Of a stretch of 32,516 nucleotides of DNA, positions 8,896 through 15,933 are shown one piece after another. This DNA is from Arthrobacter celericrescens. GTDB lineage: Bacteria; Actinomycetota; Actinomycetes; Actinomycetales; Micrococcaceae. Under the pieces are notes generated by a model, which saw only the letters and a list, made by a program, of their open reading frames with translations, was not told where the DNA came from and searched no databases. Location of the stretch: contig NZ_QYLP01000077.1 in assembly GCF_003614925.1 (NCBI RefSeq), positions 1 through 32,516 on the forward strand, read 5' to 3'. Position 1 is the first letter of the stretch, and each line of letters starts with the position of its first letter. A program made the position numbers and the translations under genes.

Positions 8896-9948
8896 CTAAA
8901 GCAGGTCCTCCCCGAGCAGGGCCGCACCGGCGGACACCGGACGGGCCGCGGTCTTGCCGATCACCAGGGCCGAGGGGGCGAGGCCGCCTTCCGGACGCAG
9001 GATCGCGACGTCGTCGGCGGTGATAATGGCGCCGGCGGCGATGTCCCGGGCAGCGTGGTAGGAACGGCGGACCAGGGAGGCGTTGGCCTCCTCGCTGGGC
9101 ATCCGCCGCTTCCGGCCGTCGCCGAGGGCGGCGTGGGCTTCGCGGACGGAGCGGACGTAGTCGGCGAATTCGGCCTTCTCGAGGGATGCCGAATGGTCGG
9201 GACCGTTGCGGGTCTTGTCGGTGGTGATGTGCTTTTCCAGCAGGGTGGACCCCAATGCGGTGGCGGCAATGGCGGTGACCGCGCCGGGAGTGTGGTCGGA
9301 CCAGCCGACTTCCACGCCGAACTCCTCCCGGAGGGCGGGGATGGCGCGCAGGTTGGCTTCATCCAGCGGTGCCGGGTAGGCCGAGACGCAGTGCAGCAGG
9401 ACCGTGGCCGGCGCCTTGGCGGTGGCTTCGAGGGCCGCCGCGATCTCCCCACGGGTTCCCATGCCAGTGGAGACGATCATCGGGATGCCGAATTCGGCGA
9501 TGGCCGAAAGGTACGGGGTGTTCGTCAGTTCGCCGGAGCCGATCTTGAGGCCCGGCACGCCCAGCTCCGCGAGCATGCGCGCGCTGTCGTAGTCGAAGGG
9601 CGTCGAGAGGAAAGTGATGCCGCGTTCGTCGCAGTGGTCGCGCAGTTCCTTCCATGCGGATTCCGGGAGGGTGAGCCGGGCGAGCATCTCGGACTGGGAC
9701 TCCGCGAAGCCGGCCTTCTTCTGGTACGGGGTTGTCCCGGCGGAGCTCGTGACCAGCGCTTCCGGCTTGAAGGTCTGGAACTTGACGGCGTTCGCGCCGG
9801 TGTCCGCTGCCAGATCGATCAGTTCGTGCGCGACGGCGACATCGCCGTCGTGGTTGACGCCTGCCTCCGCGATCACGAAGATTTCTTCTGCCGGGCCGAT
9901 GCTGTGGCTGCCGAAACGTACAGAAGCGGGACGCTGGTCATCCGTCAA
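8896..9948 (-). CDS. legI: Nonulosonic acid synthase, NeuB/LegI-like
   Basis: A 350-residue PEP-dependent condensing enzyme with a TIM barrel and C-terminal antifreeze-like SAF domain (from about residue 290, ending PVSAGAALLGEDLL). Diagnostic motifs are EAGVNHDGD (28-36), KFQTF (56-60), FLSTPFD, KIGSGELTNTP, ISTGM-like VSTGMGT, LLHCVSAYP, GWSDHTPG and LEKHITTDK. NeuB, LegI and PseI all join PEP to a 6-carbon amino sugar to make the 9-carbon acid. The motifs place it clearly in this family, but sequence reading alone does not separate sialic from legionaminic specificity; the LegB/LegC/PtmE neighbours favour legionaminate. It overlaps the neuD-type gene by 4 bp and is followed after 1 bp by legG. 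Confidence 0.92.
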   Translation of the reverse strand: MTDDQRPASVRFGSHSIGPAEEIFVIAEAGVNHDGDVAVAHELIDLAADTGANAVKFQTFKPEALVTSSAGTTPYQKKAGFAESQSEMLARLTLPESAWKELRDHCDERGITFLSTPFDYDSARMLAELGVPGLKIGSGELTNTPYLSAIAEFGIPMIVSTGMGTRGEIAAALEATAKAPATVLLHCVSAYPAPLDEANLRAIPALREEFGVEVGWSDHTPGAVTAIAATALGSTLLEKHITTDKTRNGPDHSASLEKAEFADYVRSVREAHAALGDGRKRRMPSEEANASLVRRSYHAARDIAAGAIITADDVAILRPEGGLAPSALVIGKTAARPVSAGAALLGEDLL

Positions 9949-10634
9949 TGTGCTGGGCCTTTCGTTGGGGTGAGTCGCCGGGCGGGCACTCCCACATATG
10001 TTGCCATACCGTCCAATTGGCGGGTCGCCACCGCTCCTGCGCCAAGGACTGCGTGATCGCCGACGCCGATGCCGGGAAGGACACGGGCTCCCGATCCCAG
10101 GAACACCTCCCGGCCGACCGTTGCGGCGCCCAGGAGCACCGATCCGGGGGCCAGGTGCGCTCCGGCGCCGACCCTGCAGTCGTGTTCGACGATCGCGCCC
10201 GTGTTGACGATCACCGCCTCCCCCACCTGCGCGAGGGGACCGACGTGGGCATGCTCACAAACCTGGGCAAGGGGTCCGAGGACGGCGGTCGCGTCCACGG
10301 TGGCGCTGGCCGCGACCAGTGCGCCTGCCAGCCTGCTGAAGCGTTCGTCGGCCAACAGCCCCGCCGCGATCCTGGAGCGGACGCCGTTGGCGCCGACGGC
10401 GATGGTGACCGACAGCGACTCCGCGAGGGCGAGGTCCAAGGCCGGGGCGTCGTCGTCGAGCATCACCGGAACGCTTCCATCTGTGTTGCGGAAGGCCTCC
10501 GCGGCGGCGGTGCGCCCGGCCTCGGCGGACAGGGCGCGGTCGCCGACGGCGGCGATGCGGTCGCCACGGCCCCTGATGACGGAGGCGAGGCTCCGCCCAT
10601 GTCCGGAGGCGCCGAGGATGAGCCAGGACTTCAT
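9945..10634 (-). CDS. legH: NeuD/PglD-family sugar O/N-acetyltransferase, LegH-like
   Basis: A 229-residue protein with an N-terminal Rossmann-like sugar-binding half (LILGASGHGRSLASVI, residues 5-20) and a C-terminal left-handed beta-helix made of hexapeptide repeats. The segment IVEHDCRVG carries the His used as general base in PglD/NeuD enzymes, and LGAGAVATRQ plus YVGVPARRL close the helix. In the legionaminate pathway LegH acetylates the 4-amino group installed by LegC; the related NeuD enzymes O-acetylate sialic acid. It is the first intact gene of the leftward operon. Its ATG overlaps the stop of a glycosyltransferase remnant by 4 bp. The fold is secure; the exact acceptor amine or hydroxyl is inferred from the neighbours. 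Confidence 0.86.
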   Translation of the reverse strand: MKSWLILGASGHGRSLASVIRGRGDRIAAVGDRALSAEAGRTAAAEAFRNTDGSVPVMLDDDAPALDLALAESLSVTIAVGANGVRSRIAAGLLADERFSRLAGALVAASATVDATAVLGPLAQVCEHAHVGPLAQVGEAVIVNTGAIVEHDCRVGAGAHLAPGSVLLGAATVGREVFLGSGARVLPGIGVGDHAVLGAGAVATRQLDGMATYVGVPARRLTPTKGPAH

Positions 10635-10771
10635 GCGGCGGCCCCGCGGAGCCGGAATGCGCGCCCTGCTATGTTGTTCCGGGCGGCACTGCCCCGGCGG
10701 CAGGCCATCTCAGGGTTCTCCATATACCGCCGCAACACCTCAGAGCTTGGATTGGCCAGATGACTTTCACA
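10631..10771 (-). pseudogene. C-terminal remnant of a GT4/GT1-like glycosyltransferase
   Basis: Reading leftward, 46 codons are open after a TGA at 10772-10774 and end in a TGA that overlaps the neuD/legH ATG by 4 bp (ATGA). The peptide contains LANPSSEVLRRYMENPEM followed by CRRGSAARNN and AGRAF. This resembles the last helix region of GT-B glycosyltransferases (pattern: L...L-x-[DN]-P-E-[LM]-x-x-x-x-G-x-A-[AG]-R). There is no glycosyltransferase-like sequence further upstream in any minus frame; that DNA encodes the divergent oxidoreductase on the other strand. The best explanation is the tail of a gene that once preceded neuD/legH in the operon. Chance resemblance is possible because the match is short. 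It may still matter for translational coupling of legH. Confidence 0.5.
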
Positions 10772-11845
10772 TCATACTTTGACGGTTCCAGTGCTGCCGG
10801 AAGCCTCGCGCTTCCACGGCTGGAGAGCACCGGCGGCAGGAAGACATCGGCCCTGGTGCGCGGAACCGGCTCCATCGGCGCCCGGCATCTGCGCGTGCTG
10901 GAGCAGCTGGGCGTCGACACCCTGTATGTGTGGCCCGTCCGGCCCGGCGCCTCGCTCGCGGAACGCCCGGACATCCCTGCCACGGCCGAACTGGTCGACG
11001 CTTACCCCGAGGAACCCCTGGACCTGGTGGTGATTGCGACGGACACCCGGCGGCACGTCGACGACACCTTGGAGGCGCTCGACCGCGCCCCCGGGGCGGT
11101 CCTGCTGGAGAAGCCGGTTGCGCCGGCAGCCGCCGACGCGAGGGTCCTCCTCGAGCACCCGCGGGCGGACACCATCTCGGTCAGCGCGCCGCTGCGTTTC
11201 CACCAGGGGTTCGCGGTGGCGGCCGAACTGCTCCCCCGCCTGGGCCGGATCACCAGCGCACAGGTTCTCTCGCAGTCGTGGTTGCCGTCATGGCGGCCCA
11301 ACCGCGACTTCCGGGCCAGCTACTCCGCCCGCAAGGAAGACGGCGGCGTCCTGCGCGATCTGGTGCACGACATCGACTACCCCACCATGCTGCTCGGTGC
11401 CCCCACCCAACTGCGTTCGGTCCTCGGGAGCGGCATCCTGGGCATCGAGGCGGAGGAATCAGCCGACATCCTGTGGGACAGCCCCGCAGCGGTCCACCTT
11501 CGCCTGGACTACGTGACCCCGGTGAAGACCCGGAGCATCCGGGTCGCCACCGACGAGGGGGCACTGGTGTGGGACGTCGTCCGCAACCGCGTGGCCTTGG
11601 AATGGCCCGACGCCGGAAGCGGCTCCGTCGGGAGCGTCGAGGCGGTCTTCGGCGACGATGCCGACGTGGATACGGTCCTGGCCCGCCAGTCCCTGTCGAT
11701 CCTGCAGCGCGCCGGGATCGACGGCGGCACGAGCATGGACCGCTTCCGTCCGGCGAGCCTCGAAGAGGGCGTGGCCAGCGTGGCCATCTGCGATGCGGCG
11801 CGCACGGCGTCGGCTTCCGGGAAGGCCGAAAAGGTAGTGTGGTGA
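10760..11845 (+). CDS. Gfo/Idh/MocA-family oxidoreductase, PtmF-like
   Basis: A 361-residue NAD(P)-dependent oxidoreductase: Rossmann motif GTGSIGARHL (35-44), LVVIATDTRRH, the EKP motif (LLEKPVAP), and GGVLRDLVHDIDY, the family's substrate-site helix with Asp and His. Similar oxidoreductases (PtmF) accompany PtmA in legionaminate flagellin-glycosylation loci, where they are thought to help supply or modify the amino-sugar precursor; the precise reaction is not certain. Odd features: about 30 residues precede the usual start of the Rossmann strand, and an Arg stands just before GxGxxG (ALVRGTGSIG) where a hydrophobic residue is normal. The assigned ATG has no clear ribosome site, and a GTG just before RGTGSIG would remove the first beta strand. 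This fits a rearranged 5' end next to the glycosyltransferase remnant. Confidence 0.8.
   Translation: MTFTSYFDGSSAAGSLALPRLESTGGRKTSALVRGTGSIGARHLRVLEQLGVDTLYVWPVRPGASLAERPDIPATAELVDAYPEEPLDLVVIATDTRRHVDDTLEALDRAPGAVLLEKPVAPAAADARVLLEHPRADTISVSAPLRFHQGFAVAAELLPRLGRITSAQVLSQSWLPSWRPNRDFRASYSARKEDGGVLRDLVHDIDYPTMLLGAPTQLRSVLGSGILGIEAEESADILWDSPAAVHLRLDYVTPVKTRSIRVATDEGALVWDVVRNRVALEWPDAGSGSVGSVEAVFGDDADVDTVLARQSLSILQRAGIDGGTSMDRFRPASLEEGVASVAICDAARTASASGKAEKVVW
10771..10776 (-). promoter_or_regulatory. Candidate -10 element (TATGAT) for the leftward operon
   Basis: TATGAT on the minus strand matches the sigma-70-type TATAAT in five of six bases and lies in a locally AT-rich patch of an otherwise GC-rich region. 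Transcription would start about 130 nt before legH. No convincing -35 hexamer is seen at 16-18 nt. The patch also spans the first codons of the divergent oxidoreductase gene. Confidence 0.35.
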
Positions 11846-11899
11846 TACTGCGGCCCGGCAACACGGGCCCGCGAATCCACCACGAGGATGACGTCAACA

Positions 11900-12724
11900 A
11901 TGAATGAGAACCCGGCCGGGCCCAAAGTGCTCGCGGTGATTCCCGCACGCGGCGGGTCCAAGGGACTCCCCGGCAAGAACATCCGCCCCCTCATGGGCAA
12001 ACCGCTCCTGGCGCACTCGGTGGCGCTGGCGGAACTGCTCGGCGACAACGTGCGGTGCATTGTTTCAACGGATGATGCCGAAATCGCCGAAGTGGCAACC
12101 GCGGCCGGCGCCGAGGTCCCATTCCTGCGCCCGGCGGAGTTCGCCAGTGATACCGCGCCGATGAGCGTGGTCCTGCGGCACGCCCTGGCAGCCATGGAGG
12201 AACTGGACGGCACCAGCTACGACATGGTCCTGCTCCTGGACCCGACCAGCCCCACGCGGACCCCCGAGAGCGTCCGTGCCGCGATCGATTCCCTGGCTGC
12301 CTCCCCCGAACTCGACGGCGTCATCGCCGTCTCGGAGCCCTTCTTCAACCCCACCTGGGTCGGTGTAAAACCCGCCCCGGACGGCGCTTCCCACCTCGAG
12401 CGCTACTTCAGCGAAGGCACCGGGGTGGTCCGCCGGCAGGATGTTCCCCGGTTCATGCGGATCAACGGCAGCTTCTACGTCTGGCGTTCCGACTTCGTCC
12501 GCCGGCTCGAGAACAGCTGGTTCGACGAAGGCCGCCACGGCTACGCCGAAATCCCCGAAACCCATGCCTTCAGCATCGACGACGAACGCGAGTTCCGCCT
12601 CGTGGAAGCCGTGGTGAGCGCGGGGCTCGCGCCGCTGCCCGGCGTCGAGGTCCCGGCAGCAGGAACCGCAGCGGGCGCTGCAGCGGCTCCTGCCAGCGTC
12701 GAACAGGACGGAGGCGCGGCATGA
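11900..12724 (+). CDS. legF: CMP-nonulosonate (acylneuraminate) cytidylyltransferase, NeuA/LegF-like
   Basis: A 274-residue enzyme that activates the 9-carbon acid with CTP to the CMP-sugar used by transferases. It carries the hallmark IPARGGSKGLPGKNIRPLMGKPL, STDDAEIAEVA, LDPTSPTRTPESV, RINGSFYVW and the terminal FSIDDEREF, where the Asp residues bind metal. The last ~30 residues are Ala/Gly/Pro-rich and look like a disordered tail beyond the usual domain. I chose the ATG at 11900 because CGAGG lies about 12 bases upstream; an in-frame ATG at 11888 would sit directly against that ribosome site. It follows the oxidoreductase by 54 bp and overlaps the SDR start by 4 bp (ATGA). CMP-legionaminate is inferred from the pathway; CMP-sialate is the alternative. 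Confidence 0.9.
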   Translation: MNENPAGPKVLAVIPARGGSKGLPGKNIRPLMGKPLLAHSVALAELLGDNVRCIVSTDDAEIAEVATAAGAEVPFLRPAEFASDTAPMSVVLRHALAAMEELDGTSYDMVLLLDPTSPTRTPESVRAAIDSLAASPELDGVIAVSEPFFNPTWVGVKPAPDGASHLERYFSEGTGVVRRQDVPRFMRINGSFYVWRSDFVRRLENSWFDEGRHGYAEIPETHAFSIDDEREFRLVEAVVSAGLAPLPGVEVPAAGTAAGAAAAPASVEQDGGAA

Positions 12725-13509
12725 ACGAGTCCCTCTTCTCCCTGCGCGGCAGGCGCGCCCTGGTCACCGGCGGCGCCGGCCCGCTGGGCAGCGTCCTGGC
12801 CGATGCCCTCGCGGGCCAGGGCTGCGACGTCATCATCTCCGACGTCAACGCCGAGGCCTGCAACGACGCCGCGGCGGCAATCGCCGGCCGCCACGGAGTT
12901 AACGCCGTCGGGATCGCCTCCGACCTGCTCAGCAGCGAAGGAACCACCCGGCTGGTGGAGTCGATCGACGGTCCCCTGGACGTGCTGGTCAACAACGCCG
13001 CGTTCACCGGCACTTCGGGTGTTCCCGGTTACGCGGTTCCGTTCGAGGAGCAAAGCGACGAAGCATTCGAGCTGGCATCATCCCTGAACCTCCGGGCGCC
13101 GTTCTCCCTGGCCCGCCAGCTCGCCCCGAAGCTGGCGCAGAGCCCGGGCGGTTCGATCATCAACGTCTCCTCGATCTACGGGATCGTCGGACCGAACATG
13201 GGCCTTTATGAGGGAACCCGGATGGGCAACCCGGCCGCCTACGGCGCCACCAAGGGCGGAATCGTGCAGCTGACGCGCTACCTGTCCACTGTGCTCGCCC
13301 CGAAGGTCCGGGTGAATGCCTTCGCGCCGGGCGGCATCGCGAGAGGCCAGGCCGACAGCTTCACGGAACGCTACGAGAAGCTCACTCCGCTGGGCCGCAT
13401 GGCCACCGAGGACGACTTCCGCGGCGTCGTGGTCTGGCTTGCGTCCGACGCATCACGCTACGTGACCGGCCAGACGATCGCCGTCGACGGCGGCTGGAGC
13501 GCCTGGTAG
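12721..13509 (+). CDS. ptmA: Short-chain dehydrogenase/reductase, PtmA-like
   Basis: A classical SDR of 262 residues: cofactor motif TGGAGPLG (16-23), NNAA (91-94), catalytic Ser in INVSSIYG (about 150), and YxxxK as YGATK (174-178). The C-terminal GRMATEDDFRGVVVWLASDASRYVTGQTIAVDGGWSAW is typical of the family. The Y-E-G-T-R insert before the catalytic Tyr and the TGGAGPLG variant resemble PtmA of flagellin glycosylation loci, where it is found with PtmE and PtmF and is needed for the legionaminate series; its reaction remains less well defined than that of the core Leg enzymes. It is the last gene of the rightward arm and ends 16 bp before a strong hairpin. Confidence 0.83.
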   Translation: MNESLFSLRGRRALVTGGAGPLGSVLADALAGQGCDVIISDVNAEACNDAAAAIAGRHGVNAVGIASDLLSSEGTTRLVESIDGPLDVLVNNAAFTGTSGVPGYAVPFEEQSDEAFELASSLNLRAPFSLARQLAPKLAQSPGGSIINVSSIYGIVGPNMGLYEGTRMGNPAAYGATKGGIVQLTRYLSTVLAPKVRVNAFAPGGIARGQADSFTERYEKLTPLGRMATEDDFRGVVVWLASDASRYVTGQTIAVDGGWSAW

Positions 13510-13525
13510 GCGGCCCGGAGAATGC

Positions 13526-13569
13526 AACGCAAGAGGCCCTGGAGCGGACGCTCCAAGGCCTCTTGCGTT
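13526..13569. terminator. Long bidirectional hairpin terminator
   Basis: Two 20-base arms, starting AACGCAAGAGGCC and ending GGCCTCTTGCGTT, pair with a single C/A mismatch around a GGAC loop. It sits between the convergent ptmA-like gene and the leftward operon of 13.6-16.7 kb. It lacks a T-run on either strand, as is common for high-GC actinobacterial terminators, and is the strongest hairpin seen in the window. Confidence 0.8.
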
Positions 13570-13575
13570 CGGCGG

Positions 13576-14607
13576 TTATGGCCGCAGGGGTTCGACGGCG
13601 GCCATCGCCGGCAGCTTGGGCAGCGGCGAAGGCAGGTGCTTGAGCGGATGCTTGATCCAATGCCAGGGAGACAGGCCCTTCTCCGTGGCGTGGGCGCCTT
13701 CGGGAACCTTCTTCAGGCCAAGGACCGTCTGGGCCTTCGTGAGGGGACCGCTGGCCCAGTACTCCAGGAACGGCACCGCCGTGTGGGAGTCCCAGCCCAG
13801 CAACCTCTTCAATTCCTCCGGCGTCCGCATATCGGCACGGCCGAGCTCGTCTTCGGCGATCTTCCGCAGGACATCCTGCGGGGTGGATTCGTCGTAGAAC
13901 TCGGGCCAGAAGTCGCGCATGACAAGCCCGGGATCAGCGTGGGCATTCGCGCCAAGCTTGAAGTCGGGACCGTAGATTCCCACGTCCGCACCGGTCACGC
14001 TCGCGTACATGAGGGCCGTGGAGAGCCGGTTGGACACCACGCGGGGGGCTTCGGACATCATCCAGAGAATCCGGCCGATGAACTGCGGGTCCCGGCGGTC
14101 GCCGGCACTGACGATGTCGTGCCCCGCGTTGCTCCACGCAGACATGATTTCGTCGTTGTGCAGGTCATCGATGTGCAGGCACACGGTGGCCGGGCCTTCA
14201 CGTTCCTTGACCATTTGCGCGTACGCTTCGTGGTCGCCGTCGACTTTCAACAGCGCGGTGCCGTGCAGCGGCAGGACGAGCGTCCTTTCCTTGCGGGCCG
14301 GGACGGCACCGGCTTCGCGCGCACCGTCCAGCAGGTAGAGGTACGGGGCGCCAACGGCGTCCAGCATGGGGGTGCCGTCGTCGAAGAAGTTGCCGGGGTC
14401 GCCGGGCTTCCAGCCGCGCGAGGAACTGGTCCAGGACAGCCGACGGCGTTTGGGACCCCAGCTGGCGAAGTCACCGAACTGGGCGGTCACCGGGCTGCTG
14501 ACGGTCCAGCCGTGCTGGATCAGTCCTGAGACGTGCCGCAGGCGCTTGCTCCCGCAGTACAGGGCGAAAACGGCGGAATGGCCGTAGTAATGGTTCTGGA
14601 TATCCAT
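13576..14607 (-). CDS. Unrecognised protein, possible sugar transferase
   Basis: A 343-residue soluble protein with no signal peptide or membrane helix. It begins MDIQNHYYGHSAVFALYCG, with a central GPATVCLHIDDLHNDE and GHDIVSAGDRRDP. A later VVSNRLSTALMYAS is followed by DVGIYGPDF, and the C-terminus is Pro-rich and basic. The SNR(L)xTxxxYAxxxGxxVxxYG pattern resembles the donor-site loop-helix of some GT-B enzymes and polysaccharide pyruvyl transferases, which recognise a nucleotide-sugar or phosphate in the C-terminal half. I cannot assign a family. It is last in an operon of glycosyltransferases and faces the nonulosonate genes, so a CMP-nonulosonate or other sugar transferase is a reasonable hypothesis only. 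There is a 13-bp gap after the GT2 gene and no clear ribosome site. Confidence 0.7.
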   Translation of the reverse strand: MDIQNHYYGHSAVFALYCGSKRLRHVSGLIQHGWTVSSPVTAQFGDFASWGPKRRRLSWTSSSRGWKPGDPGNFFDDGTPMLDAVGAPYLYLLDGAREAGAVPARKERTLVLPLHGTALLKVDGDHEAYAQMVKEREGPATVCLHIDDLHNDEIMSAWSNAGHDIVSAGDRRDPQFIGRILWMMSEAPRVVSNRLSTALMYASVTGADVGIYGPDFKLGANAHADPGLVMRDFWPEFYDESTPQDVLRKIAEDELGRADMRTPEELKRLLGWDSHTAVPFLEYWASGPLTKAQTVLGLKKVPEGAHATEKGLSPWHWIKHPLKHLPSPLPKLPAMAAVEPLRP

Positions 14608-14620
14608 GGGCTTTGGGGTG

Positions 14621-15517
14621 TCAGGGGCGGACGGCGTGGGCTGCGAGCTTCCGCAGGCCGGGCCACATGCCCTTGGAGATCACCTTCGGGGTCAGCGATG
14701 CGGCGTTGAGCCGGGAGGTCAGGTGCCACCTGGCGGCGCGGGCGGCATCCTTCCAGCCCTTGGCCGTGAAGTCCCGCACGCACTCGTCGAAGAAAGCGCG
14801 CTCTTCTGCGAAGCGGCGGCCGTCGAGGGCGCGCACGGACGAGTCCGATTCGCGGTGGCGGCGGTACTGGAAGCAAACGGTGTCCAGGACGGCCATGCGT
14901 CCGCCGTGAAGGATGATGTCGATAGCGAGGGCGAGGTCCTGGACCACGTTGTACTGCGGGCGGAAATCGTGGGTCTTGACGGCGTCGGCACGCCAGGCCA
15001 CGGACGGGAAGTACAGCCAGTCGCCCACCAGGAGGCTCTCGGCGATGGCTTCGTCGGAGACGATGGCCTCGGATGCCTTGCCGACGAGGCGGTGCCGCAA
15101 GAAGCTCTTCACCTTGTCGCCCATAGGCTCGTAGACCGCGCCGTTTTCGTCGATGACCTCGACGCCGGGCTGCACGATGTTCACGGTCGGGTCCTCGAAG
15201 GCCTTCCGCACGGTGCTGATGTAGTTCGGGAGCATGATGTCGTCGGCTCCCATGATGACGACGATCTCGTGCTCGACGAGGCCGATGCACTTCTTGTAGT
15301 TTCCGTTGGCGCCGAGGTTCTGCTCGTTGCGGTAGTAGCGGACCCGCTCGTCGGAGGTGACCAGGCCGTTGAAGTACTCCGGGAGGCTCTCGTCCGGGTA
15401 GCCGTCATCCACGATCGTGAAGCGGAAGTCCTTGTCGTCCTGGGCGAGCACCGAGTCCACGGCGGCCTTCATCATGGCCACGTCGCCGTAGTACGGCAGC
15501 ATTACATCAATCGTCAC
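14621..15517 (-). CDS. GT2-family glycosyltransferase
   Basis: A 298-residue GT-A glycosyltransferase. It starts directly with the fold (MTIDVMLPYYGDVAMMKAAVDSVL), has TIVDDGYPDE (nucleotide site) and a metal motif in MGADDIMLP (DxD variant ADD), and a later VQDLALAIDI and YRRHRESDSS consistent with the acceptor region. These inverting enzymes extend surface polysaccharides using nucleotide sugars on the inner face of the membrane. No transmembrane helix is evident. The GTG start overlaps the DUF2304 stop by 4 bp, so the genes are translationally coupled. Donor sugar unknown. Confidence 0.87.
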   Translation of the reverse strand: MTIDVMLPYYGDVAMMKAAVDSVLAQDDKDFRFTIVDDGYPDESLPEYFNGLVTSDERVRYYRNEQNLGANGNYKKCIGLVEHEIVVIMGADDIMLPNYISTVRKAFEDPTVNIVQPGVEVIDENGAVYEPMGDKVKSFLRHRLVGKASEAIVSDEAIAESLLVGDWLYFPSVAWRADAVKTHDFRPQYNVVQDLALAIDIILHGGRMAVLDTVCFQYRRHRESDSSVRALDGRRFAEERAFFDECVRDFTAKGWKDAARAARWHLTSRLNAASLTPKVISKGMWPGLRKLAAHAVRP

Positions 15518-15930
15518 TTGTCTTCTTCTCTCGCTTGAAGGCTTGTCTGCGTGGTTGACCCGGTGTCCGGAACCACGGCTTGGGTGTGTGCTCCCCGCTG
15601 GAGCTGCTCCACGGAGGAACGGAGAATGGCGACCTCTTCGGCCAGGATCCGGGTTTCATCTTCCAAAATGGTCAGTTCCCGCGAAACGTGCAAACTCACG
15701 CCGACCAGCAAAAGGATCGACAGCGCGAACAGCAGGTTGGACGGGACAACGACTCCCACAAGGGCCGCCGCCCAGTTGAGGAGCCGGGGGAACAACCCCA
15801 GGATGATCGTGAGTCCGCCGATGACCAGCCACAGAATGGCGTACTTCTCGCGAAGACGTCCGTTCCGGAGCATGATCAGCACGACGATGACCATGAAGAT
15901 GGAAAAAACCAGTGAAGCGGCGACAGTCAT
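15514..15930 (-). CDS. DUF2304 small membrane protein
   Basis: A 138-residue protein with two or three hydrophobic segments (about residues 4-22, 31-48 and 60-82). A helical, probably coiled-coil tail (LTILEDETRILAEEVAILRS) and a polar C-terminus follow. The motif NGRLREKYAILWLVIGG between helix 1 and helix 2 is typical of DUF2304 proteins. These proteins are usually encoded beside a DPM1/GtrB-like glycosyltransferase, as here (3 bp away), and may help that enzyme at the membrane; no reaction is known. The arrangement with the upstream gene is the best evidence for the call. Confidence 0.8.
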   Translation of the reverse strand: MTVAASLVFSIFMVIVVLIMLRNGRLREKYAILWLVIGGLTIILGLFPRLLNWAAALVGVVVPSNLLFALSILLLVGVSLHVSRELTILEDETRILAEEVAILRSSVEQLQRGAHTQAVVPDTGSTTQTSLQAREEDK

Positions 15931-15933
15931 GCC

